From Ottowia oryzae (GTDB lineage Bacteria > Pseudomonadota > Gammaproteobacteria > Burkholderiales > Burkholderiaceae_C): a stretch of 64,000 nt of DNA. A program made the position numbers and the translations under genes. The notes beneath the pieces were generated by a model. It was not told the origin of the DNA, did no database searches, and was given only the letters and a program-made list of their open reading frames with translations. Numbering within the stretch: the first letter of the stretch is position 1; the number at the start of each line of letters is the position of its first letter. The stretch lies in NCBI RefSeq assembly GCF_003008535.1, contig NZ_CP027666.1:620001-684000 (forward strand), in the 5' to 3' direction. This document shows, piece after piece, positions 7,694-14,184 of this stretch.

Positions 7694-7984
7694 ATGCTTA
7701 TTCAAACGGCATTCAATTTCTCAAGCGTTGTTCAGCGCTGGGTTTGTCGTTTCTCTGGGCTTCGCCTGCTGGCGTTTTGTCATTTTTCAGTCTTTTTGGC
7801 CTCCAGCCCTTGCGTAGCAAGCGCGAGCAGCTATTGTTTCCGTAGTGCTGCGCCGCCTCGGTGGCGCTGCGCTTTTTCGCGGTTCGTGCCCGTCGCCAAA
7901 TTCAATTTACCCGTTTTGGCTTCTGGCTCTAACATTTCGGTCAAGCCGACCCGCATTCTGCGGTCGGCTTACCTCGCCCGTTAA
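7694..7984 (+). CDS. Cassette 8 open frame, repeat-bearing cassette family
   Basis: Open frame of 96 codons in cassette 8 (7662-7980), from ATGCTTATTCAAACG to the TAA formed inside the core GTTAAAC. It ends in attC with GSNISVKPTRILRSAYLAR. The start (MLIQTAFNFSSV) resembles that of cassette 1 (MNIQTPFTLASV). The dispersed element is translated as FSVFLASSPCVASASSYCF. No known domain; coding status uncertain. Confidence 0.36.
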   Translation: MLIQTAFNFSSVVQRWVCRFSGLRLLAFCHFSVFLASSPCVASASSYCFRSAAPPRWRCAFSRFVPVAKFNLPVLASGSNISVKPTRILRSAYLAR

Positions 7985-7986
7985 AC
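7927..7986 (+). repeat. attC of cassette 8
   Basis: R'' CTCTAAC at 7927-7933 and R' GTTAAAC at 7980-7986; 60 bp. The core departs from the common GTTAG. Confidence 0.88.
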
Positions 7987-7995
7987 GCTCTCATC

Positions 7996-8355
7996 ATGGA
8001 CTGGAAACCGCTTTCGGAAACTTCGTTGCGAGGCAAAATCAGTGCCGCAGAATCCCGAATGAACCCTGAGCAAGCGAGGCTCTGGAGTTTGATTCGTATC
8101 CCACCTCAAAAATGGATTCAAACTCCGTACGGAGCGGAGGGTGGTGGCTTTTGGGTCGTAGCTATCCTGGGCTCATTCGTCGTTTGGTACAACGACATTG
8201 AAGAAGGTTTCAATTGCTCCAGTTACTCACAATTCGGAACTATCAATGAGTACTGGTGCAATCAAGATGAACTGGAATACACCATTCAAAACCTCTATGC
8301 ATCTATCAACACGTCTAACCCATCGTTCCAGCGGATCGCCTCCGGCGACCGCTGA
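7996..8355 (+). CDS. Cassette 9 hypothetical protein
   Basis: Protein of 119 residues in cassette 9 (7981-8364); ATG 7996 is 15 bases past the crossover and the TGA is inside attC. The body contains EGGGFWVVAILGSFVVWYND, then IEEGFN and INEYWCNQDELEYTIQNL, an aromatic-rich alpha/beta pattern reminiscent of immunity-type or unknown cassette proteins. I do not recognise a defined family. The last ~12 residues come from attC translation. Confidence 0.75.
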   Translation: MDWKPLSETSLRGKISAAESRMNPEQARLWSLIRIPPQKWIQTPYGAEGGGFWVVAILGSFVVWYNDIEEGFNCSSYSQFGTINEYWCNQDELEYTIQNLYASINTSNPSFQRIASGDR

Positions 8356-8370
8356 ACTCAGGCGTTAGGC
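8313..8370 (+). repeat. attC of cassette 9
   Basis: R'' GTCTAAC at 8313-8319 and R' GTTAGGC at 8364-8370; 58 bp; arms around GCGGATCGCC/GGCGACCGC. Confidence 0.88.
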
Positions 8371-8395
8371 GCTCCGGGTCGTAGGTCCACGCGAA

Positions 8396-9199
8396 ATGCA
8401 GTACCGATACTTCGCGCTTGTAATGCTGGCGTCGATGCCTTTTTGGCTCGTCGGCCTCGTTACGGATTGGGTGCTTCTTCCCGGCGTCCCGGCAAGTGCG
8501 ATGATGTTCGCAGCGCCTGCAATCGCTGCCGTGTTCATGCTTCTCGGGCCTGGCAGCAATCTGAGCATATGGGCGTGGTTTCGAGGGCATTTTTCGGCGC
8601 CTCGCGAGAAAACTCCTGGTTGGATCTTTGTCGCGGTACTCATACCCGTTGTCGTGCTCCTGATCACCTACACGTGTGCTCAGTTCTTTGGGTCATCAAC
8701 GCCTTCACCGCCAGAGCCGGCAGGGATTCCGGCACAGTTTGCTCTCCTGTTCCTGCTCTTTTTTGTTCCAGCGCTCTTGGAGGAATTGGGGTGGACGGGA
8801 TACGCCTTCCCGCGACTACACCAGCGCTACAGCGCCCTTCTCTCTTCGCTGGTCTTGGGGTCAGTGTGGGCTGTGTGGCACTGGATCCCACTTCTGCAAA
8901 TTGGACGAGATCTTGAATGGATTGCTTGGTGGTCCATAACGGCCATCGCTCTACGCATCATGATCTGCTTTCTCGCAGTGAATGCGCCAATGCCCGTACT
9001 GGTGGCAACAGCATTTCACGCGTCGATCAACGCGTCTTGGCAGCTTTACCCCGTTGCAGGATCGCACTACGATCCTGCGCTACACAGCGTCGTCCTAATC
9101 TTCGCGTGCGCACTCATGGTTCTTTTCTCGGGAAAGCAGTTGCGCGTCGGTTCGCCTAACAGTTCGCTCAAGCGGACAGATCAATCGCTTCGCGATTGA
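8396..9199 (+). CDS. Cassette 10 CPBP-family intramembrane metalloprotease
   Basis: Membrane protein of 267 residues with about seven hydrophobic segments, filling cassette 10 (8365-9220). It carries the three conserved CPBP (CAAX protease / ABI) motifs: EE in LLEELGWTGYAFPRL, H in GSVWAVWHWIPLL, and the HxxxN pattern in TAFHASINASW. Known members cleave prenylated proteins or process/resist bacteriocins, and act within the inner membrane. The C-terminal ~15 residues (NSSLKRTDQSLRD) are translated attC. The gene appears intact. Its role in an integron is unknown; resistance to a peptide toxin is a reasonable inference only. Confidence 0.85.
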   Translation: MQYRYFALVMLASMPFWLVGLVTDWVLLPGVPASAMMFAAPAIAAVFMLLGPGSNLSIWAWFRGHFSAPREKTPGWIFVAVLIPVVVLLITYTCAQFFGSSTPSPPEPAGIPAQFALLFLLFFVPALLEELGWTGYAFPRLHQRYSALLSSLVLGSVWAVWHWIPLLQIGRDLEWIAWWSITAIALRIMICFLAVNAPMPVLVATAFHASINASWQLYPVAGSHYDPALHSVVLIFACALMVLFSGKQLRVGSPNSSLKRTDQSLRD

Positions 9200-9226
9200 T
9201 GCTGCCGCTTAGCTCAGGTGTTAGTC
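9154..9226 (+). repeat. attC of cassette 10
   Basis: R'' GCCTAAC at 9154-9160 and R' GTTAGTC at 9220-9226; 73 bp, the longest in the array, with the variable terminal structure ATCAATCGCTTCGCGATTGAT. Confidence 0.88.
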
Positions 9227-9240
9227 CCATCACCCGCTTT

Positions 9241-9540
9241 ATGCAGGCCACTAGTTATTCCAGGGTTTTGCCTTTCTCAAAGGTTTCTGCTTTGGGGTTT
9301 AGGCCGCTCGCCGGGCTTCGCCTGCTGGCTTGGTGTCAGTTTCAAGCTTTTTTGACCTCTAGCGCTTGCCAGTCAAGCGCCAGCAGCTATCATTCTTGCA
9401 GCGCTTCGCCGCTTCCGTGGCGCAGCGCATTTTCGTGGGTCGCGTGCGTCTTCAAGTCCAGGCGCTCCCTTTTGGCCTTCGGGTCTAACTCTGCAGTCAA
9501 GCGGACTGGCCTACGGCCAGCCGCTTACCTTGGCCGTTAG
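9241..9540 (+). CDS. Cassette 11 open frame, repeat-bearing cassette family
   Basis: Open frame of 99 codons in cassette 11 (9221-9536), starting ATGCAGGCCACT and ending in attC with GSNSAVKRTGLRPAAYLGR. It combines the cassette 7 N-terminal half with the cassette 5 C-terminal half (SSYHSCSA and PLPW appear in both 5 and 11), so the family looks mosaic. The dispersed element is at about 9338-9395. No known domain; coding status uncertain. Confidence 0.38.
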   Translation: MQATSYSRVLPFSKVSALGFRPLAGLRLLAWCQFQAFLTSSACQSSASSYHSCSASPLPWRSAFSWVACVFKSRRSLLAFGSNSAVKRTGLRPAAYLGR

Positions 9541-9542
9541 AT
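9483..9542 (+). repeat. attC of cassette 11
   Basis: R'' GTCTAAC at 9483-9489 and R' GTTAGAT at 9536-9542; 60 bp. Confidence 0.92.
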
Positions 9543-9598
9543 GATCAAAGAGAATTGGTTTCACTCGCAGCTGAAATATCAAAGAGAAAAATAAAACC

Positions 9599-10090
9599 AT
9601 GAATAAATACGAAATACTTTCTCTTGGAATGTCCACCCTCGCTCTCGCCGTCTCAGTTACCACTGCCTACTTCCAATATAAAACAAGACAAGACTCGATT
9701 GAAGAAAAGGTAAAAATTGAACTAAAAATGGTTCACAACAAAACGCCTCTAAACCCATTAGATTTAAGAATGATTAGTGGCGTAGAAGAAAGGAAGGATC
9801 TTGAGGCGGCTATATTGCTTACAAACATTGGGAGCGTCCCCACTCGAATTTTGGAGGTTGGCTATCAAGATTTCGATTTGCCAACGCATGCATTTTATGC
9901 GAATACAGAAAACGCCAAAATCCTATCTCCGGGTGAGCAAGCTATATTCAATATTCCAGATCTGATAAAAATCGACAAACAACTTCTCGACGACATCAGA
10001 CTGGGGAAGCAAAAGAATGCAAGAATATTTGCCACCTCAACAAAAGGGGCCCGATTCGAGGCGCCAGCAGTCATTGAGGTTTCCAAGTAA
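9599..10090 (+). CDS. Cassette 12 membrane-anchored hypothetical protein
   Basis: Protein of 163 residues in cassette 12 (9537-10160). Residues ~7-27 form one membrane segment (LSLGMSTLALAVSVTTAYFQY), followed by a charged stretch and a soluble domain of alternating strands (AAILLTNIGSVPTRILEVGY) ending EAPAVIEVSK. The layout matches N-terminally anchored cassette proteins with a beta-sandwich tail. Codon use is AT-rich compared with the chromosome. Not recognised; no function proposed. Confidence 0.75.
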   Translation: MNKYEILSLGMSTLALAVSVTTAYFQYKTRQDSIEEKVKIELKMVHNKTPLNPLDLRMISGVEERKDLEAAILLTNIGSVPTRILEVGYQDFDLPTHAFYANTENAKILSPGEQAIFNIPDLIKIDKQLLDDIRLGKQKNARIFATSTKGARFEAPAVIEVSK

Positions 10091-10110
10091 GCCTATTGAA
10101 TAATTTCGTT

Positions 10111-10166
10111 ATCTAACATTTCGTCGCAGCCGACCGCTACGCGGCGGCTGAACTCAAGCGTTAGGT
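10111..10166 (+). repeat. attC of cassette 12
   Basis: R'' ATCTAAC at 10111-10117 and R' GTTAGGT at 10160-10166; 56 bp; same body type as the attC of cassette 6. Confidence 0.88.
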
Positions 10167-10180
10167 ATCAGGTCGTCGGC

Positions 10181-10690
10181 ATGTCAGTACCGCAAAACAA
10201 GACCGAGCTTCTTTCTGCAATCCAGAAAGAACATAAGAAACTAAGCAGTGAAATTGCACTGATTCCTGCTGAATTCGCCTTGAACAAGTCTATGGACGGA
10301 CATGCCAAAGGCAGCAAAATGAGTCCTCATAACTTGATTTCGTACCTTGTCGGCTGGAACGAACTAGTTCTTAAATGGCATGCCAAAATGACGCTGGGAG
10401 AAAAAGTTGACTTCCCTGAGACAGGGTTCAAGTGGAATGAACTGGGATCACTGGCGGGAAAATTTTACAAAGACTATGAAGGCGTTCCATTTGATGAATT
10501 GGTCGCGCGGCTGAATTCCGCCAAGGGTAAGATAGTTGAGTTAGTGAAAAGCCATGACGACTCTGAACTTTATGGACAGCCATGGTATGAAACATGGACT
10601 ATGGGAAGGATGATTCAATTTAATACTTCTTCTCCATACGCCAATGCCTGCGGGCGACTCAGAAAATGGAGAAAATCTAATCATGCCTAA
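10181..10690 (+). CDS. Cassette 13 ClbS/DfsB-family four-helix protein
   Basis: Protein of 169 residues in cassette 13 (10161-10738). It matches the ClbS/DfsB (DUF1706) family along its whole length: VPQNKTELLSAIQKEHKKL at the start, MSPHNLISYLVGWNELVLKW, then FPETGFKWNELG and the end WTMGRMIQFNTSSPYANACG. The best-known member, ClbS, hydrolyses the cyclopropane warhead of colibactin and protects the producer's DNA; other members have no known substrate. The stop TAA is part of R'' (GCCTAAC). A self-protection role is inference. Confidence 0.88.
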   Translation: MSVPQNKTELLSAIQKEHKKLSSEIALIPAEFALNKSMDGHAKGSKMSPHNLISYLVGWNELVLKWHAKMTLGEKVDFPETGFKWNELGSLAGKFYKDYEGVPFDELVARLNSAKGKIVELVKSHDDSELYGQPWYETWTMGRMIQFNTSSPYANACGRLRKWRKSNHA

Positions 10691-10744
10691 CAATTCACTC
10701 AAACCGACGCCGCTTCGCGGCTCGGCTTAATTCAGGCGTTAGGC
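10685..10744 (+). repeat. attC of cassette 13
   Basis: R'' GCCTAAC at 10685-10691 and R' GTTAGGC at 10738-10744; 60 bp; arms AAACCGACGCCGC and GCGGCTCGGCTT. Confidence 0.92.
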
Positions 10745-10750
10745 TCCCCA

Positions 10751-11278
10751 ATGCCCATTCCAGCCACTCGTGAAAACCTCACTGCCGCTCTTGCACGGGC
10801 CGACGAATCGTCGCGGGCCGCTCGCGTGGAGCGTATCGAGTGGCTGGCTCAGCACTACTTCCATCCGGGTGCAGTGATGGGCGAACTGGCCGTGCTCCAC
10901 ATGCTGGAAGAGGCTCGGCTCTGTTTCGTTTCCGGCCACTTCGTCGGCGCGCTACTCCTCGCCACGTCCTTCATAGAGCAGACCCTTAGCGAAGAACTTG
11001 AAAACGTGGTGTCTGCACAAAAGCGGCGCACATTCGAGCTCATGATTAAAGTCGGCCGGAAACATCTGCAGCTGCCTAGCGACCTATTTGATCGCACTGA
11101 CAGGCTTCGCTTACTCCGCAACCCGTTCACTCACCGCAAGGCGCCTGATCACCCCGAGGCGTTCGGCACGCGATTCCAGGCCACCAAAGCGCACCCCGCT
11201 ACGATTTTGGAGGCGGATGCGAAGCTGGCCATGGAGGTCATGTATGAGTGGTTCCGGCGTACGCTGCGGAGTGCCTAA
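10751..11278 (+). CDS. Cassette 14 HEPN-like helical protein
   Basis: Protein of 175 residues in cassette 14 (10739-11326); the stop TAA lies in R''. It is almost all helical, with a run resembling the HEPN fold: FVSGHFVGALLLATSFIEQ, then RKHLQLPSDLFDRTDRL, then LLRNPFTHRK. R123 and H128 fit the RNxxxH (R-x4-6-H) motif of HEPN domains, which in many toxins is the RNase active site. The composition is closer to that of the chromosome than most cassettes. No partner antitoxin is visible in the cassette, so a toxin role is only a possibility. Confidence 0.7.
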   Translation: MPIPATRENLTAALARADESSRAARVERIEWLAQHYFHPGAVMGELAVLHMLEEARLCFVSGHFVGALLLATSFIEQTLSEELENVVSAQKRRTFELMIKVGRKHLQLPSDLFDRTDRLRLLRNPFTHRKAPDHPEAFGTRFQATKAHPATILEADAKLAMEVMYEWFRRTLRSA

Positions 11279-11332
11279 CAATTCGTCCAAGCCGACGCCG
11301 CTTCGCGGCTCGGCTTAACTCAAACGTTAGGC
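11273..11332 (+). repeat. attC of cassette 14
   Basis: R'' GCCTAAC at 11273-11279 and R' GTTAGGC at 11326-11332; 60 bp; last intact attC of the array. Confidence 0.92.
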
Positions 11333-11475
11333 ATTTTTAGATGAGCCGCGCTGCATTCGTCTACAAGAGCAAGGAAGAACCGCTGCAGTTAAGCTTGCAG
11401 CAGCCCAAAGCCTGCACCTCAGAATTCATTCAAGCCAACGCCACTTCGCAACACGCCTTGCTGAACACGCGGCGC
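11333..11475 (+). pseudogene. Decayed fifteenth cassette with degenerate attC
   Basis: After the last intact core the sequence begins ATGAGCCGCGCTGCATTC (a cassette-style start at 11341), then quickly reaches a degraded attC at about 11420-11466: AATTCATTCAAGCCAACG, CCACTTCGCAAC, GCCTTGCTGAAC. These align by eye with the cassette 14 attC, but the outer R'' and R' boxes are gone. It marks the old 3' end of the array. Confidence 0.6.
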
Positions 11476-11518
11476 GCACGCCGCACCGTACAATCCGCAC
11501 CCGGCGCGCCTTGCGCCA

Positions 11519-11557
11519 CCCATGGGTTCCCTCGCCCCCATTCACCAAAAAGGATGT
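11519..11557 (+). promoter_or_regulatory. Probable preQ1-I riboswitch overlapping the yhhQ ribosome binding site
   Basis: P1 is ATGGG 11522-11526 paired with CCCAT 11537-11541. The loop starts with the conserved TTC. Loop bases CCT 11530-11532 can pair with AGG 11551-11553 after an A-rich linker, giving the H-type pseudoknot of class I preQ1 aptamers. The AAGGA of that second helix is also the Shine-Dalgarno for ATG 11562, so ligand binding would block translation. The downstream gene encodes a queuosine-precursor transporter, the expected target. Confidence 0.75.
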
Positions 11558-11561
11558 CCTC

Positions 11562-12233
11562 ATGCCGACCCCCATGGCGCCGCCGTCGCGTGTGCCGCTC
11601 TTTCTCTCGCTGCTGGTGGCGTTTCACATCGCCATCGTCATTGCCAGCAACTACCTGGTGCAACTGCCGATCACGCTGCTGGGCTTTCACAGCACGTGGG
11701 GCGCGTTCAGCTTTCCGTTCATCTTTCTGGCCACCGATTTGACGGTGCGGCTGGTCGGCAAGGGGCCGGCGCGGCGGGTGATTGCGTGGGCGATGGTGCC
11801 GGCGCTGGTGGCGTCGTACATCGCGGGGGTGCTGTTTCACGATGGGCACTTCAACGGCGTGGGCGCGCTGGGCGCGTTCAACACCTTCGTGTTCCGCATC
11901 GCGTTCGCCAGCTTTGCGGCCTACGTGCTGGGGCAGCTGCTGGACATCCAGGTGTTTGACCGCATGCGCCAGGCCAGCCGCGCGTGGTGGCTGGCGCCCG
12001 CCGCCGCTTCGGTGGTGGGGCAGGCGCTGGATACGGCGGCGTTTTTCAGCATCGCCTTTTGGCGCAGCAGCGACGCCTTCATGGCCGCCAACTGGATGGA
12101 GATTGCGGTGGTGGATTACGTGATCAAGCTGGCGGTCAGCCTGCTGCTGTTCGTGCCGGCGTACGGCGTGGCGCTGGCGGCCATCGTGCGGGTGATGCGC
12201 CAGGGCAGCGTGGCCCGGGCGGGCGCGGCGTAG
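11562..12233 (+). CDS. yhhQ: Queuosine precursor transporter, YhhQ/VUT family
   Basis: Inner-membrane protein of 223 residues with about six hydrophobic segments. Family marks are GAFSFPFIFLATDLTVRLVG near residue 50, the GVLFHDG stretch, and FAAYVLGQLLDIQVFDRMR. YhhQ imports preQ0/preQ1 for tRNA queuosine synthesis. ATG 11562 is preceded by AAGGA at 7 bases; this box is part of the predicted preQ1 riboswitch, which supports both calls. It is the first chromosomal gene downstream of the integron array. Confidence 0.9.
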   Translation: MPTPMAPPSRVPLFLSLLVAFHIAIVIASNYLVQLPITLLGFHSTWGAFSFPFIFLATDLTVRLVGKGPARRVIAWAMVPALVASYIAGVLFHDGHFNGVGALGAFNTFVFRIAFASFAAYVLGQLLDIQVFDRMRQASRAWWLAPAAASVVGQALDTAAFFSIAFWRSSDAFMAANWMEIAVVDYVIKLAVSLLLFVPAYGVALAAIVRVMRQGSVARAGAA

Positions 12234-12609
12234 CGCAAGGGCTGCGAGCGCATGGCGCCGCGTGGAATGCGCGGCTGCGGCGCTTTATTCGCTGCGAGCG
12301 GCGACTCTAGTTGCTATGAATTGTGAAGCTGCCAGCGCTGGTGGCACCTGCGCTGTCGGGTGTTTTTATTTGAAATCACGTCGCTGACCAGCGCCGCCAA
12401 CTGTGGCAATCCGCCGCAGGCGCAAAGCGCAGACGGTGGCGCCGCAGATCACAGCCGCAGCTGAGTGGCGAAGCCCCCGCGGCCCCGTCGGCGCACATCC
12501 AGGCACGTCAAGGCAAGGCACCTCAGCCACCGACAAGCCCAGCCGCGCAGCCCCATGCGCATGTCCGAAAACGGCCAGTATCTGACGCCCACCGCACTAC
12601 CATGGCCGC
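12234..12609. other. Intergenic stretch, 376 bp
   Basis: Holds one dispersed element and GC-rich sequence. Short open frames here have no supporting features; I see no gene. Confidence 0.6.
12311..12370 (+). repeat. Dispersed palindromic element
   Basis: Copy with GAAGCTGCCAGCGCTGG, CACCTGCGCTGTCGGG and a T-rich tail. Confidence 0.65.
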
Positions 12610-14178
12610 ATGTCTTCCCCCGCCGCCGCCCTGGACGCCGATGCCTGCTACCGCGCGCTGAAAGCCCACGACGCGCGGTTTGACGGGCGCTTTTTCACCG
12701 CCGTCACCTCCACCGGCATCTACTGCCGCCCGGTGTGCCGTGTGCGCACGCCACGGCGTGAGAACTGCCGTTTTTTCGACCTGGCCGCGCAGGCCGAGGC
12801 CGCCGGTTTCCGCCCCTGCCTGCGCTGTCGCCCCGAGCTGGCGCCGCACGCGCTGGCCTGGTCCATTCAAGACGCCAGCGCCATCCTGGCCGAGCAGGCC
12901 GCCCGCCTGCTGGACGACCCGGCCACCAGCGCCGCCGACGGCTTTGGCATGCCCGCGCTGGCCGCCCGCCTGGGCGTGAGCGACCGGCACCTGCGCCGCA
13001 TTTTTGAGGCGCGCTTTGGCGTGTCGCCCCTGCAGTACCTGCAAACGCGCCGCCTGCTGACGGCCAAGCAGCTGCTGACCGACACCGACCTGCCCGTGAC
13101 CCAGGTGGGCTTGCTGAGCGGCTTTGCCAGCGTGCGGCGCTTCAACGCGGCGTTTGCGCAGCACTACCACCTGAACCCCAGCGCGCTGCGGCGACAGCCC
13201 CAGCGCGCGCCCGATGCACCCGCGCCACTGGCGGGGCAGGGCGATGAGGCCACCCCCAGCGGCGCCGTGCGTGTGCGCCTGGGCTACCGCCCCCCGTACG
13301 ACGTGGCGGCGCTGGTGGCTTTCTTTGCCGCCCGCGCCGTGCCCGGCATGGAATGGGCCGACCCCGCCGCGCGGTGCCTGCGCCGCACGCTGGCCATGCC
13401 TGGCCCCGACGGTGCCGCGCGCACCGGCTGGGTAGAAGCGCAGTTTGACCCCGCCCGCCACCAGATCACCCTGCGCGTAGGCGACGGGCTGCGCGATGCG
13501 CTGCCGCAGGTCATTCACCGCGCCCGCGCCTGGCTGGACGTGGACGCCGACCCGCTGGCCATTGAGGCGGCGCTGGGCGCGGCCTTCCCGGCGGGCGAGG
13601 GCCTGCGCGTGCCCGGCTGCCTGGACGGGTTTGAGCTGGCGGTGCGCGCCATCCTGGGCCAGCAGATCACCGTGGCGGCCGCGCGCACACTGGCCGCGCG
13701 GCTGGTGGCGCGCTTTGGCGACGCGGTGGCCACGCCGTGGCCTGAGCTGACGCGCAGCTTTCCGCGCGCCGCCGTGCTGGCGCAGGCCGATGGCGACGCG
13801 CTGGGCCGGCTGGGCATCGTGCGGCAACGGCAGGGCGCCATCACGGCGCTGGCGCGCGCGGTGGCGGGCGGCGAGCTTTCGCTGCACATCGGCGCGCCAG
13901 TGGCCAGCACGATGGCCGCGCTGCGCGCGCTGCCTGGCGTGGGCGACTGGACGGCGCAGTACATCGCCATGCGCGCGCTGCGCTGGCCCGACGCCTTTCC
14001 CGCGGGCGACGTGGCGCTGCAGCAGGCGCTGGGCGTGCGCGGCCAGCCCAAGCCCGCCCACGCGGCCGAGCAGGCCGCCGAAGCCTGGCGCCCCTGGCGC
14101 AGCTACGCCGTGGTGCGCGCCTGGGCGGGCGCACACCTGGCCGCCTCAGGCACTTCCGCCCCTTCCACTTCAGACTGA
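12610..14178 (+). CDS. alkA: Ada-type zinc/AraC domain fused to AlkA 3-methyladenine DNA glycosylase
   Basis: Protein of 522 residues. Residues ~10-80 are an Ada Zn-binding domain: FFTAVTSTGIYCRPVC, then ENCRFF and GFRPCLRCRPE supply four cysteines. Residues ~95-195 are an AraC-type helix-turn-helix pair. From ~215 on it is AlkA: the AlkA-N fold (VRVRLGYRPPYD), then HhH-GPD (AVRAILGQQITVAAARTLAARL, LPGVGDWTAQYIAMRAL) with the likely catalytic Asp in AFPAGDVALQ. It should sense methylated DNA and excise alkylated bases. It is followed by ogt with a 6-bp gap, so the two are co-transcribed. This fusion is common in betaproteobacteria. Confidence 0.93.
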   Translation: MSSPAAALDADACYRALKAHDARFDGRFFTAVTSTGIYCRPVCRVRTPRRENCRFFDLAAQAEAAGFRPCLRCRPELAPHALAWSIQDASAILAEQAARLLDDPATSAADGFGMPALAARLGVSDRHLRRIFEARFGVSPLQYLQTRRLLTAKQLLTDTDLPVTQVGLLSGFASVRRFNAAFAQHYHLNPSALRRQPQRAPDAPAPLAGQGDEATPSGAVRVRLGYRPPYDVAALVAFFAARAVPGMEWADPAARCLRRTLAMPGPDGAARTGWVEAQFDPARHQITLRVGDGLRDALPQVIHRARAWLDVDADPLAIEAALGAAFPAGEGLRVPGCLDGFELAVRAILGQQITVAAARTLAARLVARFGDAVATPWPELTRSFPRAAVLAQADGDALGRLGIVRQRQGAITALARAVAGGELSLHIGAPVASTMAALRALPGVGDWTAQYIAMRALRWPDAFPAGDVALQQALGVRGQPKPAHAAEQAAEAWRPWRSYAVVRAWAGAHLAASGTSAPSTSD

Positions 14179-14184
14179 GCCACC

